DNA of 64,000 bases from the NCBI GenBank assembly GCA_020634885.1, contig JACKAW010000002.1:62001-126000 (forward strand), read 5' to 3'. Position numbers and translations under genes: made by a program. Below the pieces are notes generated by a model that did not search any database, was not told the origin of the DNA, and was given only the letters and a program-made list of their open reading frames with translations. Position 1 is the stretch's first letter; each line of letters opens with the position of its first letter. The stretch comes from Anaerolineales bacterium. GTDB lineage: Bacteria > Chloroflexota > Anaerolineae > Anaerolineales > Villigracilaceae. Below are positions 33,988 through 42,108 of this stretch, one piece after another.

Positions 33988-35526
33988 ATGTATATTGGTG
34001 ACTACCTCGCACGCAGAGAACTGTACTCCCCCGACAAACTCGCATTTATCGACGCGGGAAAATCTCCCGAATGGCGGCTGACCTTTCGTGAAGCGAATCG
34101 CCGCGCCAACAAACTTGCCCACTGGCTGAAATCGCAAGGCGTTGAAAAAGGGGATCGCGTTGCCATCCTCGCAAAAGATGGATACGAACATCTTGACCTC
34201 TTCTTCGCCTGCGCCAAACTTGGCGCCGTCCACACCGCGCTCAACTGGCGTTCGCACTGGCGCGAACTGCTCGAAATCTTCCAGTACACCAATCCAAAAA
34301 TCCTCGTCTTTTCTGATGACTTCAAGGAAGGCGTGACTCAACTCACTGCCCACTACTCACTGACCACTGTTCACTTAGATGGAAATGGAATCGACGGAAG
34401 CCTCCACTTTGAATCCACTCTCCAATCCGCTTCCGACTCCACCGTGACCTGCGAAAGCCTCGAAGCAGAGGATACCGCCGCCTTGATCTTTACCGGCGGC
34501 ACCACAGGGTTGCCTAAAGCCGCACAAGTTTCGCATCGTATGATCGCGTGGAACACGCTCAACACCGTCATTCATGATGTGACGCATAACGATGTTTACC
34601 TTAACGTTTTCCCAATGTTCCACACGGGTGGACTCTTCGTCTACACTCTGCCGCAAGTCATCTTCGGCGGCACGACGATTTTGATTCGTCAATTTGACCC
34701 GGCGCAGGTTTTGAATTTGCTTGAACGCGAGAAGGTCACCATCTTTGCGGCGGTGCCGACCATGTATCAAATGCTGACCACTGCCCCGAATTGGGACACG
34801 GCTGATTTATCCGCGCTGCGGTTCTGCACCTCGGGCGGTGCGCCGCTGCCTGTTCCGCTGGTGGAAAAGTACACCCAAGAGAAAGGGATTCGCTTCAAGC
34901 AAGGCTTCGGCATGACCGAGTTTGGTCCCGGCATTTTCGCGCTCGCCCCAGAAGACGCCATCCGCAAGGCTGGTTCGATCGGCAGACCAAACTTCTTCGT
35001 TGACGCACAAATCGTCAATGAACAGAACCAGTTCCTCGGTCCGAATGAGGCGGGGGAATTAATCCTCAAAGGTCCGTCGTATAGCTCCGGCTATTTCAAT
35101 AATCTCGAAGCGACCCAAGCCGCTGTCGATGCGCACGGATATTTCCACACGGGCGATGTCGCTCAATATGATGAAGAGGGTTATTTCTACATCGTGGATC
35201 GCAAGAAAGATATGTTCATTAGCGGCGGAGAAAATGTCTATCCTGCCGAAATTGAAAAAGTGTTGTACCAGCACCCTGCAATTCATATGTGTGCTGTCAT
35301 CGGATTGCCCGACCCGAAATGGGGCGAGGTGGGCAAGGCGTGTGTTGTGTTGAAACCCAATCAAAGCGCGACAGAGGATGAACTGCTCAAATTTACGACT
35401 GAGCGATTAGCCAAATATAAAGTCCCCAAGTCTGTGAGTTTCATGGCAGCCCTGCCCATTTCTGCTGCAGGGAAAATTCTCAAGCGTGAGTTGAAAGAGC
35501 AGTTTACAGTGGGTAGTGAACAGTGA
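33988..35526 (+). CDS. AMP-dependent acyl-CoA synthetase/ligase
   Basis: ANL-superfamily enzyme of 512 residues activating a carboxylic acid to its CoA thioester via an acyl-adenylate. The P-loop motif is FTGGTTGLPKA (about 160-170), the A5 motif QGFGMTEFGP, the A7/A8 region YFHTGDVAQYDEEGYFYIVDRKKDMFISGGENVYPAEIE and the catalytic A10 lysine in SAAGKILKREL. Start ATG follows GGAG by 6 nt; a GTG at 33973 is possible. Two oddities: residues ~119-131 are encoded by an in-frame CACT heptad array (34344-34378), and the last eight residues (TVGSEQ and neighbours) are encoded by the next repeat element. Substrate unknown, fatty or aryl acid. Confidence 0.92.
   Translation: MYIGDYLARRELYSPDKLAFIDAGKSPEWRLTFREANRRANKLAHWLKSQGVEKGDRVAILAKDGYEHLDLFFACAKLGAVHTALNWRSHWRELLEIFQYTNPKILVFSDDFKEGVTQLTAHYSLTTVHLDGNGIDGSLHFESTLQSASDSTVTCESLEAEDTAALIFTGGTTGLPKAAQVSHRMIAWNTLNTVIHDVTHNDVYLNVFPMFHTGGLFVYTLPQVIFGGTTILIRQFDPAQVLNLLEREKVTIFAAVPTMYQMLTTAPNWDTADLSALRFCTSGGAPLPVPLVEKYTQEKGIRFKQGFGMTEFGPGIFALAPEDAIRKAGSIGRPNFFVDAQIVNEQNQFLGPNEAGELILKGPSYSSGYFNNLEATQAAVDAHGYFHTGDVAQYDEEGYFYIVDRKKDMFISGGENVYPAEIEKVLYQHPAIHMCAVIGLPDPKWGEVGKACVVLKPNQSATEDELLKFTTERLAKYKVPKSVSFMAALPISAAGKILKRELKEQFTVGSEQ
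34344..34378 (+). repeat. CACT heptad array inside the ligase coding sequence
   Basis: Five consecutive heptads: CACTGCC, CACTACT, CACTGAC, CACTGTT, CACTTAG. The array is translated in frame as TAHYSLTTVHL in a region between conserved ANL motifs, where the paralogue at 39679 has unrelated sequence. Only one arm type is present. Confidence 0.8.
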
Positions 35527-35584
35527 GTAGTGGCTGACAACCCACTCTTACTATCCACCATCCACCAACCACTACCCACTTTTA
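35501..35584. repeat. AGTG/CACT heptad element with inverted arms
   Basis: Left arm 35501-35533 (AGTTTAC, AGTGGGT, AGTGAAC, AGTGAGT, AGTGG); right arm 35541-35584 (CCCACTCTTACTATCC, then CACCATC, CACCAAC, CACTACC, CACTTTT). It supplies the stop codon (35524-35526) and the last codons of the ligase gene and ends before the RBS of the hydrolase gene. Confidence 0.8.
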
Positions 35585-35602
35585 TCCAAAGGAGAAAAAA
35601 TT

Positions 35603-36664
35603 ATGCCCACAGTTCCAACCTTACCCGGTATCACATCCAAAATGGTGGATACCCCCCGTTTGAAACAGCACGTCCTTTTCAGCGGACCTGAGAACGGCAC
35701 GCCGGTTTTGTTCGTGCATGGCAATGCGTCTTCCGCTTCGTTTTGGGAAGAGATCATGCTCAAACTGCCCGCGGGTTTTCGCGGCATCGCGCCTGACCTG
35801 CGCGGCTACGGCGACACTGAAGATAAATTAGTAGATGCCACTCGCGGCATGGGCGATTGGATCGATGACCTTAAAGCCTTGCTCGATGCGCTCAAAGTTG
35901 AGAAGACCCATGTAGTCGGTCACTCGATGGGCGGGACGATTGTGTTCGGCTTGGTCGGCTCACTGAGTGGACGTATCTTGAGCGGTACTGTTGTAAACCC
36001 CGGCTCGATCTACGGCTTCGGCGGCTCAAAAGATTTGGACGGCACTCCCTGCTACGACGATTTTGCTGGCTCTGGCGGCGGCGTGGTCAACCCGGATTTC
36101 CCGAAGTTGATTGCTGCTGGCGACCGCTCCAGCGACAACCCGCAAGCCTCGCCGCGTGTGGTGATGAACAGCTTCTACTGGAAGCCGCCTTTTGTCCCTG
36201 CTCGTGAAGAAGACCTGCTCTCCTCGCTCATGACCGAGAAGATCGGCGAACAGAAATACCCTGGTGATTTTGTCCCTTCGGGCAATTGGCCCAATGTGGC
36301 ACCCGGCAAGTTTGGTCCGATCAATGCGATCTCGCCCAAGTATGTGGGGGATAGCGCCAAGAACTTCGTCGGCGCGGCGAACAAGCCTTTCATCCTTTGG
36401 GTGCGTGGCGACTCGGACATGATCGTTTCAGATAACTCGTTCTTTGACCTCGGCACGCTCGGCAAGTTGGGCTACGTCCCTGGCTGGCCCGGCGAAGAAG
36501 TCTACCCGCCTCAGCCGATGGTTGGGCAGACCCGCAGCCTGCTTGAGAAGTACACCGCTCAGGGCGGCTCGTTTGAAGAAGTCGTCATTGCCGATACGGG
36601 TCACACTCCCTTTGTGGAGAAGCCCGAAGAGTTTATGAAGGCGTTTGGGAAAGTTCTAAAATAG
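35603..36664 (+). CDS. alpha/beta hydrolase
   Basis: Cytoplasmic hydrolase of 353 residues with the alpha/beta fold. The oxyanion-hole strand VLFVHGNASS (35-44), the nucleophile elbow GHSMGG (Ser108), the acid in WVRGDSDMIV and the His in ADTGHTPF near the C-terminus form the triad. It is longer than the typical 270-300 residues because of an enlarged cap (about 140-270, with repeated Gly/Pro-rich stretches such as FAGSGGGVVNPDFP). Likely an ester or thioester hydrolase acting on an acyl intermediate of this cluster; the substrate is unknown. RBS AAAGGAG lies 11 nt before the ATG. Confidence 0.87.
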   Translation: MPTVPTLPGITSKMVDTPRLKQHVLFSGPENGTPVLFVHGNASSASFWEEIMLKLPAGFRGIAPDLRGYGDTEDKLVDATRGMGDWIDDLKALLDALKVEKTHVVGHSMGGTIVFGLVGSLSGRILSGTVVNPGSIYGFGGSKDLDGTPCYDDFAGSGGGVVNPDFPKLIAAGDRSSDNPQASPRVVMNSFYWKPPFVPAREEDLLSSLMTEKIGEQKYPGDFVPSGNWPNVAPGKFGPINAISPKYVGDSAKNFVGAANKPFILWVRGDSDMIVSDNSFFDLGTLGKLGYVPGWPGEEVYPPQPMVGQTRSLLEKYTAQGGSFEEVVIADTGHTPFVEKPEEFMKAFGKVLK

Positions 36665-36733
36665 TGTGTAGTGGGTAGTGGAAAGTGGGCAGAAAAAACT
36701 CACTAACCACTACCCACTGTTCACCATCCACTA
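36662..36733. repeat. AGTG/CACT heptad element with inverted arms
   Basis: Left arm 36662-36692 (TAGTGTG, TAGTGGG, TAGTGGA, AAGTGGG); right arm 36699-36733 (CTCACTA, ACCACTA, CCCACTG, TTCACCA, TCCACTA). The arms pair to form a long hairpin around an A-rich loop. Starts at the hydrolase stop codon and ends at the RBS (AAGGAGG) of the thiolase gene. Confidence 0.85.
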
Positions 36734-36745
36734 TAAGGAGGCGTA

Positions 36746-38014
36746 ATGCCTAAAGTAAAGTCCCTCCCGCGCGGGGTAGCCATGGTTGGCGCGGGGATGT
36801 CGAAGTTTGGTGCCTTTGCCGAAAAGAACTCGCGTGATTTGTTCGTAGAGTCTTATAAGGCAATGACCAAATCGGTGGATAAGGGGTTCGATCCATCCCG
36901 AATCGATGCCATGTATATTGGCAATTTTTCCAGTGACCAGTTTGAACATCAGGCGCACCTCGCGCCCATCCTCGCGGACTCGGTTGGTCTGCTGCCGATT
37001 CCCGCAACCCGTGTGGAAGATGCCTGTGCCTCGGGCGGTGTTGCCTTGCGTCAGGGCGTGATGGCAATTGCCTCTGGCATGGCAGATGTTGTGCTCGTCG
37101 GCGGCGCGGAGAAGATGACCGCGCTCAACACGGCGGCTGTCACCGAAGCGTTGGCAACCGCAGCCGACGTTCCTTTTGAAATTCCCGCGGGCTTTACCTT
37201 CCCCGGCTTCTATGCCGCGATGGCGTCCGCGTATATGGCTCAGTATGGCATGAAGTCTGAGCACCTCATGAACGTGGCGATCAAGAACCATGACAATGCC
37301 GCGCTCAACCCGAACGCGCAATTCGGTGTCACCATTCAAACCTGGATGGAAGGACGCGTCGCGGCTGCGCTGAAAAAGGGGAAGCCCGCCCCAACCTGGT
37401 CCACCATTTGGGATTTTCTCCACGACGAAGGCGGCAACCCGACGATTGCATACCCGCTTCGTCTATTTGATTGCTCACCCGTATCTGACGGCGCGGCGGC
37501 AGTTTTGCTTGTGGCAGAAGAAATTGCGCATGAATTCACCGACCATCCGATTCACATCATCGGTTCGGCGCAGTCATCAGGCTCAGCCTTGCATGACCGT
37601 CCATCGCTGACAAGCATCCCTGCCGCGAAGACCGCAGCGGCGAATGCTTACGAGATGGCAGGTGTGACCGCGAAAGACATCCGCATTGCGGAAGTGCATG
37701 ATTGCTTCACTATCGCCGAAGTGATCGCCAGCGAAGACCTCGGATTCTTTGCTCCGGGTGAAGGCTTCAAAGCCGCCGAAGATGGCATGACCGCCCGCAA
37801 CGGCGCGAAGCCCATCAATACCTCGGGTGGTTTGAAAGCAAAGGGACACCCTGTGGGAGCTTCCGGCGTGGCACAAGCTGTCGAAGTGTGGAAGCAGATG
37901 CAAGGTCAGGCTGAGGCGCGGCAGGTGGATGGCGATGTCAACCTGGCATTGACTCACAACGTCGGCGCGACCGGTTCCACTTGCACCGTCCACGTATTTG
38001 AGCGGAGGAATTAA
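36746..38014 (+). CDS. thiolase, SCP2/DUF35-dependent type
   Basis: Thiolase-superfamily enzyme of 422 residues. The nucleophile is Cys94 in VEDACASGG; the second-half motifs are EVHDCFTIAE and GGLKAKGHPVGASGVAQ (active-site His). The C-terminus reads NVGATGSTCTVHVF, as in SCP2-type thiolases, rather than the CxG motif of degradative thiolases. Such thiolases usually work with a DUF35 partner, encoded here 2 nt downstream. Possible roles: thiolytic cleavage in a beta-oxidation-like route (compare BbsAB for benzoylsuccinyl-CoA), acetyl-CoA condensation, or an aldolase-type reaction as in Ltp2-ChsH2. Start has AAGGAGG. Confidence 0.92.
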   Translation: MPKVKSLPRGVAMVGAGMSKFGAFAEKNSRDLFVESYKAMTKSVDKGFDPSRIDAMYIGNFSSDQFEHQAHLAPILADSVGLLPIPATRVEDACASGGVALRQGVMAIASGMADVVLVGGAEKMTALNTAAVTEALATAADVPFEIPAGFTFPGFYAAMASAYMAQYGMKSEHLMNVAIKNHDNAALNPNAQFGVTIQTWMEGRVAAALKKGKPAPTWSTIWDFLHDEGGNPTIAYPLRLFDCSPVSDGAAAVLLVAEEIAHEFTDHPIHIIGSAQSSGSALHDRPSLTSIPAAKTAAANAYEMAGVTAKDIRIAEVHDCFTIAEVIASEDLGFFAPGEGFKAAEDGMTARNGAKPINTSGGLKAKGHPVGASGVAQAVEVWKQMQGQAEARQVDGDVNLALTHNVGATGSTCTVHVFERRN

Positions 38015-38016
38015 TC

Positions 38017-38442
38017 ATGGCAGAAGTAATAACCATCCGCCCGTTCACTGCGGCGGCGTTCAATCAATATCTTGCAGAACACAAATTGATGACCGTGAAA
38101 TGCACCAAGTGCGGCGGCGTGTATGCACCTCCGCGAGCGATTTGCCCGAAGTGCCACAGCGAAGAAATGGAATGGGTGGAAGCCAGCGGCAAGGGGAAGT
38201 TGGCGGGCTTCACCGTCATTTACAGCGGACCGACCTTCATGGTGGAGCAGGGTTTTGATAAGAAGAATCCCTACGTTTCGGGCATTGTGGAATTGGAAGA
38301 GGGTACGTTTATCAGCGCCCGCATCACTGGTCTGGACATATCGAAACCAGTAGAGGTCAAGGTTGGCACGCCATTAATGGTCGATTTTGTGGAGTTTGGC
38401 GAAGGGGAAGCAAAGAAAACCTATCTGGCGTTCAAAGCATAA
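38017..38442 (+). CDS. Zn-ribbon/OB-fold (DUF35) thiolase partner
   Basis: Protein of 141 residues with a rubredoxin-like zinc ribbon, CTKCGGVYAPPRAICPKC (C-x2-C, 11-residue spacing, C-x2-C; about residues 28-45), followed by an OB-fold domain. Members of this family form complexes with adjacent thiolases or HMG-CoA synthases and gate or bind CoA esters. Its RBS (GGAGG) lies in the last codons of the thiolase gene and the start is 3 nt after the thiolase stop, so the pair is translationally coupled and presumably forms a 1:1 complex. Confidence 0.92.
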   Translation: MAEVITIRPFTAAAFNQYLAEHKLMTVKCTKCGGVYAPPRAICPKCHSEEMEWVEASGKGKLAGFTVIYSGPTFMVEQGFDKKNPYVSGIVELEEGTFISARITGLDISKPVEVKVGTPLMVDFVEFGEGEAKKTYLAFKA

Positions 38443-38460
38443 CAATTCGCGGCGATTTAT

Positions 38461-38493
38461 ACAGATGAACACTGCTCGTCAGTGTTCATCTGT
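38461..38493 (+). terminator. rho-independent-type hairpin after the DUF35 gene
   Basis: ACAGATGAACACTG (38461-38474) pairs perfectly with CAGTGTTCATCTGT (38480-38493) around CTCGT, followed by GCTTTTA. Ends the KAS III-to-DUF35 unit. Confidence 0.8.
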
Positions 38494-38507
38494 GCTTTTA
38501 ACTGCCT

Positions 38508-38525
38508 TTGTAACCGGCTTGTAAC
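38508..38525 (+). promoter_or_regulatory. SARP-type heptamer direct repeat 2
   Basis: TTGTAAC-CGGC-TTGTAAC: a perfect heptamer repeat separated by 4 nt, sharing sequence and geometry with the repeat at 32250-32267. A-10-like GTTAAC starts 8 nt downstream (38534), the spacing known for SARP-activated promoters. It would drive the SDR-ligase-hydrolase unit. Confidence 0.6.
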
Positions 38526-38800
38526 AGATATACGTTAACCTAGGAAAATGCAGGATGTCTTGATTATGCCTAAAGTCCATGCTAACGGCATTGTAGAAAT
38601 CAACATCTCCCTTTGGCTTTGAGGCTGCTTATCTCTAAAGAAGCGTTTTAGACCAAGGCGTTAGCGCTCCATCACAACATCCTTAAGAAGCGCAGTGGAC
38701 GGGAGAGCTGGGGCATCCTGTATGTAATAAAAGATAATTTGTCGGCGATGCGTTGACAATGCAAGTCCATAAAACTAAATACTTCAAGAGGAACTTCACC
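38526..38800 (+). other. untranslated leader of the SDR gene
   Basis: About 260 nt between the SARP-type repeat and the SDR start codon without a convincing ORF. It contains several short self-complementary words but no riboswitch class I can identify. An in-frame ATG at 38753 would add 16 residues to the SDR protein, but the GAGG RBS sits before 38801. Confidence 0.4.
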
Positions 38801-39565
38801 ATGCGCATGAAAGATAAAGTAGTGCTCGTTACAGGCGGCGCGGCGGGAATTGGTAAAGCCACCGCCCTGCGTTTTGCCGAAGAAGGTGCGAAAGTTGTCA
38901 TTTGTGATGTGAACGAAGCAGTCGGTCAGGAGACCTTGAAACTGCTTGGCGAAGGCGCCGCGTTCTACAAGGTCAATGTGACCAGCCGCGAAGATGTTCA
39001 AAAGTGGATCGATGATGTAGTCGCCAAGTATGGTCGCATCGATGTCATCGTCAACAACGCTGGCGTGCTTCGTGATGGTCAATTGGTCAAGGTAAAAGAA
39101 GGCAATCTTATTGGACAGATGTCCGAGCCTGATTTCGACCTTGTCATCTCGGTCAACTTGAAGGGCGTGTTCAATTGCGCTCAAGCCGTAGCGCCCGTGA
39201 TGGCGAAGCAGGGTGGCGGCGTGATCCTCAATGCCTCTTCTGTCGTTGGTTTGGATGCAAATTTTGGACAAACCAACTACGTCGCAACAAAATTCGGCGT
39301 GATCGGCATGACCAAAGTCTGGGCGCGCGAACTCGGCAAGTTCAATATCCGCGTCAACGCTGTGGCTCCTGGTTTTACTGCCACCGAAATGGTGACTTCC
39401 ATGCCAGAGAAGGTCTTGGACGGCATGAAGTCTCACACTCCGCTCGGGCGTTTGGGCGAACCGCGCGATATTGCCAACGCCTACCTCTTCCTCGCTTCGG
39501 ATGATGCATCCTTCATTACAGGTGAAGTCCTCCGTGTGGATGGAGGGATCGTTGTAGGAACATAA
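38801..39565 (+). CDS. SDR-family oxidoreductase (FabG-like 3-oxoacyl reductase)
   Basis: Classical short-chain dehydrogenase of 254 residues, NAD(P)-dependent. The cofactor motif VTGGAAGIGKA (TGxxxGIG) is at residues 9-19, NNAG follows, the catalytic Ser lies in LNASSVVG and the YxxxK pair in NYVATKFG. The C-terminus GEVLRVDGGIVVGT is typical of FabG. It probably reduces a 3-oxoacyl-CoA/ACP (or oxidises a 3-hydroxyacyl-CoA) in the pathway served by the neighbouring ligases and thiolase. First gene behind the second SARP-type direct repeat. Confidence 0.92.
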   Translation: MRMKDKVVLVTGGAAGIGKATALRFAEEGAKVVICDVNEAVGQETLKLLGEGAAFYKVNVTSREDVQKWIDDVVAKYGRIDVIVNNAGVLRDGQLVKVKEGNLIGQMSEPDFDLVISVNLKGVFNCAQAVAPVMAKQGGGVILNASSVVGLDANFGQTNYVATKFGVIGMTKVWARELGKFNIRVNAVAPGFTATEMVTSMPEKVLDGMKSHTPLGRLGEPRDIANAYLFLASDDASFITGEVLRVDGGIVVGT

Positions 39566-39581
39566 ATTTCGGTTCCAAGTT

Positions 39582-39628
39582 TCATGTGTCAAGTTTCAGG
39601 TTCTCTGTGCTTGACACATGATTTTTTT
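39582..39628 (+). terminator. rho-independent terminator after the SDR gene, within a word repeat
   Basis: TCATGTGTCAAG (39582-39593) pairs perfectly with CTTGACACATGA (39610-39621), followed by T7. It sits in a longer repeat-like stretch (39570-39678) that has CAAGTTTCA words on the left and AACATTCAACCTGC, AACATTCAACTTG words on the right. Confidence 0.8.
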
Positions 39629-39678
39629 CTCCAAACATTCAACCTGCAACATTCAACTTGTAACCTGATACCGAACCT

Positions 39679-41211
39679 ATGAATTCTGCCGACATCCTGA
39701 CCAAACGAGCATTGTTGACCCCAGACCGCGAAGCATTGAATGAACTTGCAACTGGCGTTCATTACACCTATGCGGAATTGAATCAACGTGCCAATCGTGC
39801 TGCGAATTTTTTGCGCGAGAAATACAACCTGCAAAAAGGGGACCGTGTGTCCATTTTGGCACACAACAATGTTGCCTATGTGGACTTGTTGTTCGGTCTG
39901 GCGAAACTTGGCGCCATTCTTGCTCCCCTCAATTGGCGGCTGACCTCACGTGAATTGACGTATATCGTCAATGATTGTCAGCCCAAGGTGTTGATCGTTG
40001 GACCTGAATTCGTTTCGGTGTATGAAGAGATGAAAGACTCCATTAAAGTGAATCATTTGCTTTCATTGGAAGGCGCAAAAGTTTCCGGTGAAGCGTATGA
40101 AACATTGCATGAACAGGCTTCAGCAGAAGAACCGAAGCGTGTTGAGATTTCAGGGGATGACCCTGTTTGTATCCTCTACACCTCAGGCACTACGGGGCGA
40201 CCCAAGGGCGCGGTTCTCCCGCATCGACAGGTGGTGTGGAACTCGATCAACACGGTCGTATCTTGGGGTTTAAATGAAAACGATATTTCCCCGATCCTCA
40301 CGCCCATGTTCCATTCGGGTGGGTTATTCGTGTTTCTTGTGCCGCTTTTTCATGTTGGCGGCAAGCTGTTACTCGGACGCACCTTCGACCCTGATGCTTC
40401 ACTGAAATTGATCGTGGAAGAAAAATGCACGGTCATTCTCGGTGTGCCAACTCTCTTCCAAGTGTGGATGAACTCGGCGCAATTTGCAAATGCCGATTTC
40501 AGCCATGTGCGTTTCTTTATCAGCGGTGGTGCGCCATGTCCACCTTCGTTGATAAAGGCATGGAGTGAGAAAAAAGGCGTGGTCATGCGCCAGGGCTACG
40601 GTCTGACCGAGGTGGGCGTGAACTGTTTCTCGATGACCGATGAAGACGCGCTGCGGAAAGTCGGCTCGGTGGGGAAGCCCATCTTTCACAGTGAGATGCG
40701 CTTGGTAGATGAAAATGGACACGATGTACCCGTCGGCTCGACGGGTGAGCTCATTATCAAAGGCGATCATGTTTGCGTGGGCTACTGGAACAATGAAGAA
40801 GCCACGAAGCAGTCGCTCAAGGATGGTTGGTTCCATACTGGTGACATGGCTCGCATGGATGAAGAAGGATATTTCTATATCGCCGGGCGTTTCAAAGACA
40901 TGATCATCAGTGGCGGTGAGAACGTGTATGCCGCTGAAGTGGAATCCATTTTTCGCGAGCACACGGCGGTTGCCGATGCGGCGCTCATCGGTCAGCCAGA
41001 TGAAAAATGGGGCGAGGTTGGCGTGATGATCGTGGCGTGCAAGCCGAATCAAAATGTAACTACAGATGAATTGTTGAAATTTTGTGCAGGACGTTTGGCA
41101 AAATACAAAATTCCCAAACGGGTTGAATTTGTGGATGCTTTGCCGTATTCACCGTATGGAAAGGTGATCAAGGCGGAGTTGAAGAAGCAGTGGAAAGTAG
41201 TCAGTAGGTAA
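39679..41211 (+). CDS. AMP-dependent acyl-CoA synthetase/ligase
   Basis: ANL-superfamily ligase of 510 residues, paralogous to the one at 33988. Motifs: P-loop YTSGTTGRPKG (about 171-181), QGYGLTEVG, GYWNNEEATKQSLKDGWFHTGDMARMDEEGYFYIAGRFKDMIISGGENVYAAEVE and the catalytic A10 Lys in SPYGKVIKAEL. Substrate is probably a medium- or long-chain or aryl carboxylic acid; not decidable by eye. No strong RBS is visible before the ATG (word repeat instead). The last residues and the TAA stop lie in an AGTAG/CTACT inverted repeat. Confidence 0.92.
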   Translation: MNSADILTKRALLTPDREALNELATGVHYTYAELNQRANRAANFLREKYNLQKGDRVSILAHNNVAYVDLLFGLAKLGAILAPLNWRLTSRELTYIVNDCQPKVLIVGPEFVSVYEEMKDSIKVNHLLSLEGAKVSGEAYETLHEQASAEEPKRVEISGDDPVCILYTSGTTGRPKGAVLPHRQVVWNSINTVVSWGLNENDISPILTPMFHSGGLFVFLVPLFHVGGKLLLGRTFDPDASLKLIVEEKCTVILGVPTLFQVWMNSAQFANADFSHVRFFISGGAPCPPSLIKAWSEKKGVVMRQGYGLTEVGVNCFSMTDEDALRKVGSVGKPIFHSEMRLVDENGHDVPVGSTGELIIKGDHVCVGYWNNEEATKQSLKDGWFHTGDMARMDEEGYFYIAGRFKDMIISGGENVYAAEVESIFREHTAVADAALIGQPDEKWGEVGVMIVACKPNQNVTTDELLKFCAGRLAKYKIPKRVEFVDALPYSPYGKVIKAELKKQWKVVSR

Positions 41212-41235
41212 TCCACTTTCTACTCACTACTTTCC
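41192..41235. repeat. heptad-type inverted repeat spanning a stop codon
   Basis: GGAAAGTAGTCAGTAG (41192-41207) pairs, with one mismatch, with CTACTCACTACTTTCC (41220-41235). The ligase stop codon (41209-41211) is in the loop. Related to the AGTG/CACT elements. Confidence 0.7.
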
Positions 41236-41248
41236 AAAGGAGTTAGCA

Positions 41249-42055
41249 ATGCCAAAAATCCAAACGAATAATATCGAACTCTATTACGAAACCTACGGCG
41301 GCGGAGGCAAGCCGCTCGTCTTGATCTCGGGTCTTGGCTATTCCAATTGGCAATGGCACAAGATGGTTCCGCTGCTTGCCAAACATTTTCAAGTCATCAC
41401 GTTTGATAATCGCGGCGTCGGTCAGAGCGACAAGCCAGCTGGTCCATACACGGCGGGGATGTTGGCTCGGGATACGGTTGGTTTGTTGGATGCGCTAAAA
41501 ATTGAGAAAGCCATCATCGCCGGTCATTCGATGGGTGGGTTTATTGCTCAAGCGTTGGCTCTTGATTTTCCGCAGAGAGTGGAAAAACTGATTCTGTGTT
41601 CGACCAACTTTGGGGGGCCGAACCATGTCCCGGTCACGCCAGAGGCGATGAAAGTCCTCACGGATGTTTCCAGTGATGCGCTGACCCGTTTCAAAAATGG
41701 ATTGGCAGTCAGCACGGCTCCGGATTGGTCTGAAAAGAATCCAGAAATGATCGAAGAATGGATTCAATGGCGGGTGGCGAATCCGATTGAACCTGTTCAT
41801 TATCAGGCGCAGATGGCGATTGGGCTTGGTCTGATGCCTGAAGCTGCGGCATTTGAAAACAAACTTTCGCGCCTCAACGTCCCGACCTTGATCCTGTTCG
41901 GCGCACACGACAAAGTGGTGCCCCCCGCAAACGCGGACTTGCTTGCTAAAAAAATTGCGGGCAGCACTGTATTGATTTTCCCCGATGCGGGGCATTTCTT
42001 CCCAATTGAAATTGCGGAAGCTGCCTCGCGTGCTATCACGGATTTTGCAGCATAA
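41249..42055 (+). CDS. alpha/beta hydrolase
   Basis: Hydrolase of 268 residues, normal length for the family. LVLISGLGYSNWQW is the oxyanion-hole strand, Ser94 in AGHSMGGF the nucleophile, the acid lies in LFGAHDKVVPP and the His in FPDAGHFFPIE. The overall pattern matches 3-oxoadipate enol-lactonase/esterase-like hydrolases, but substrate assignment is not possible. RBS AAAGGAG, 6-7 nt before the ATG. It lies between the second ligase and the Liv-type importer. Confidence 0.88.
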   Translation: MPKIQTNNIELYYETYGGGGKPLVLISGLGYSNWQWHKMVPLLAKHFQVITFDNRGVGQSDKPAGPYTAGMLARDTVGLLDALKIEKAIIAGHSMGGFIAQALALDFPQRVEKLILCSTNFGGPNHVPVTPEAMKVLTDVSSDALTRFKNGLAVSTAPDWSEKNPEMIEEWIQWRVANPIEPVHYQAQMAIGLGLMPEAAAFENKLSRLNVPTLILFGAHDKVVPPANADLLAKKIAGSTVLIFPDAGHFFPIEIAEAASRAITDFAA

Positions 42056-42108
42056 GAGGCGGTCTCTTATGTTGATAATCGAACCATAAATCAAAGGAGA
42101 AGAATAAG

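Noticed and set aside
33529..36733. Possible CRISPR array from regularly repeated AGTG/CACT words
   Set aside because: The period is 7 nt with no spacers; arms are inverted and lie between genes. No cas genes are present.
38526..38800. Possible riboswitch in the SDR leader
   Set aside because: No conserved riboswitch core was recognised; only short self-complementary words.
39655..39672. Third SARP-type site at ACTTGTAACCTGATACC
   Set aside because: Only one heptamer (TTGTAAC) is present; the second half does not repeat, and it lies in a different word-repeat element.
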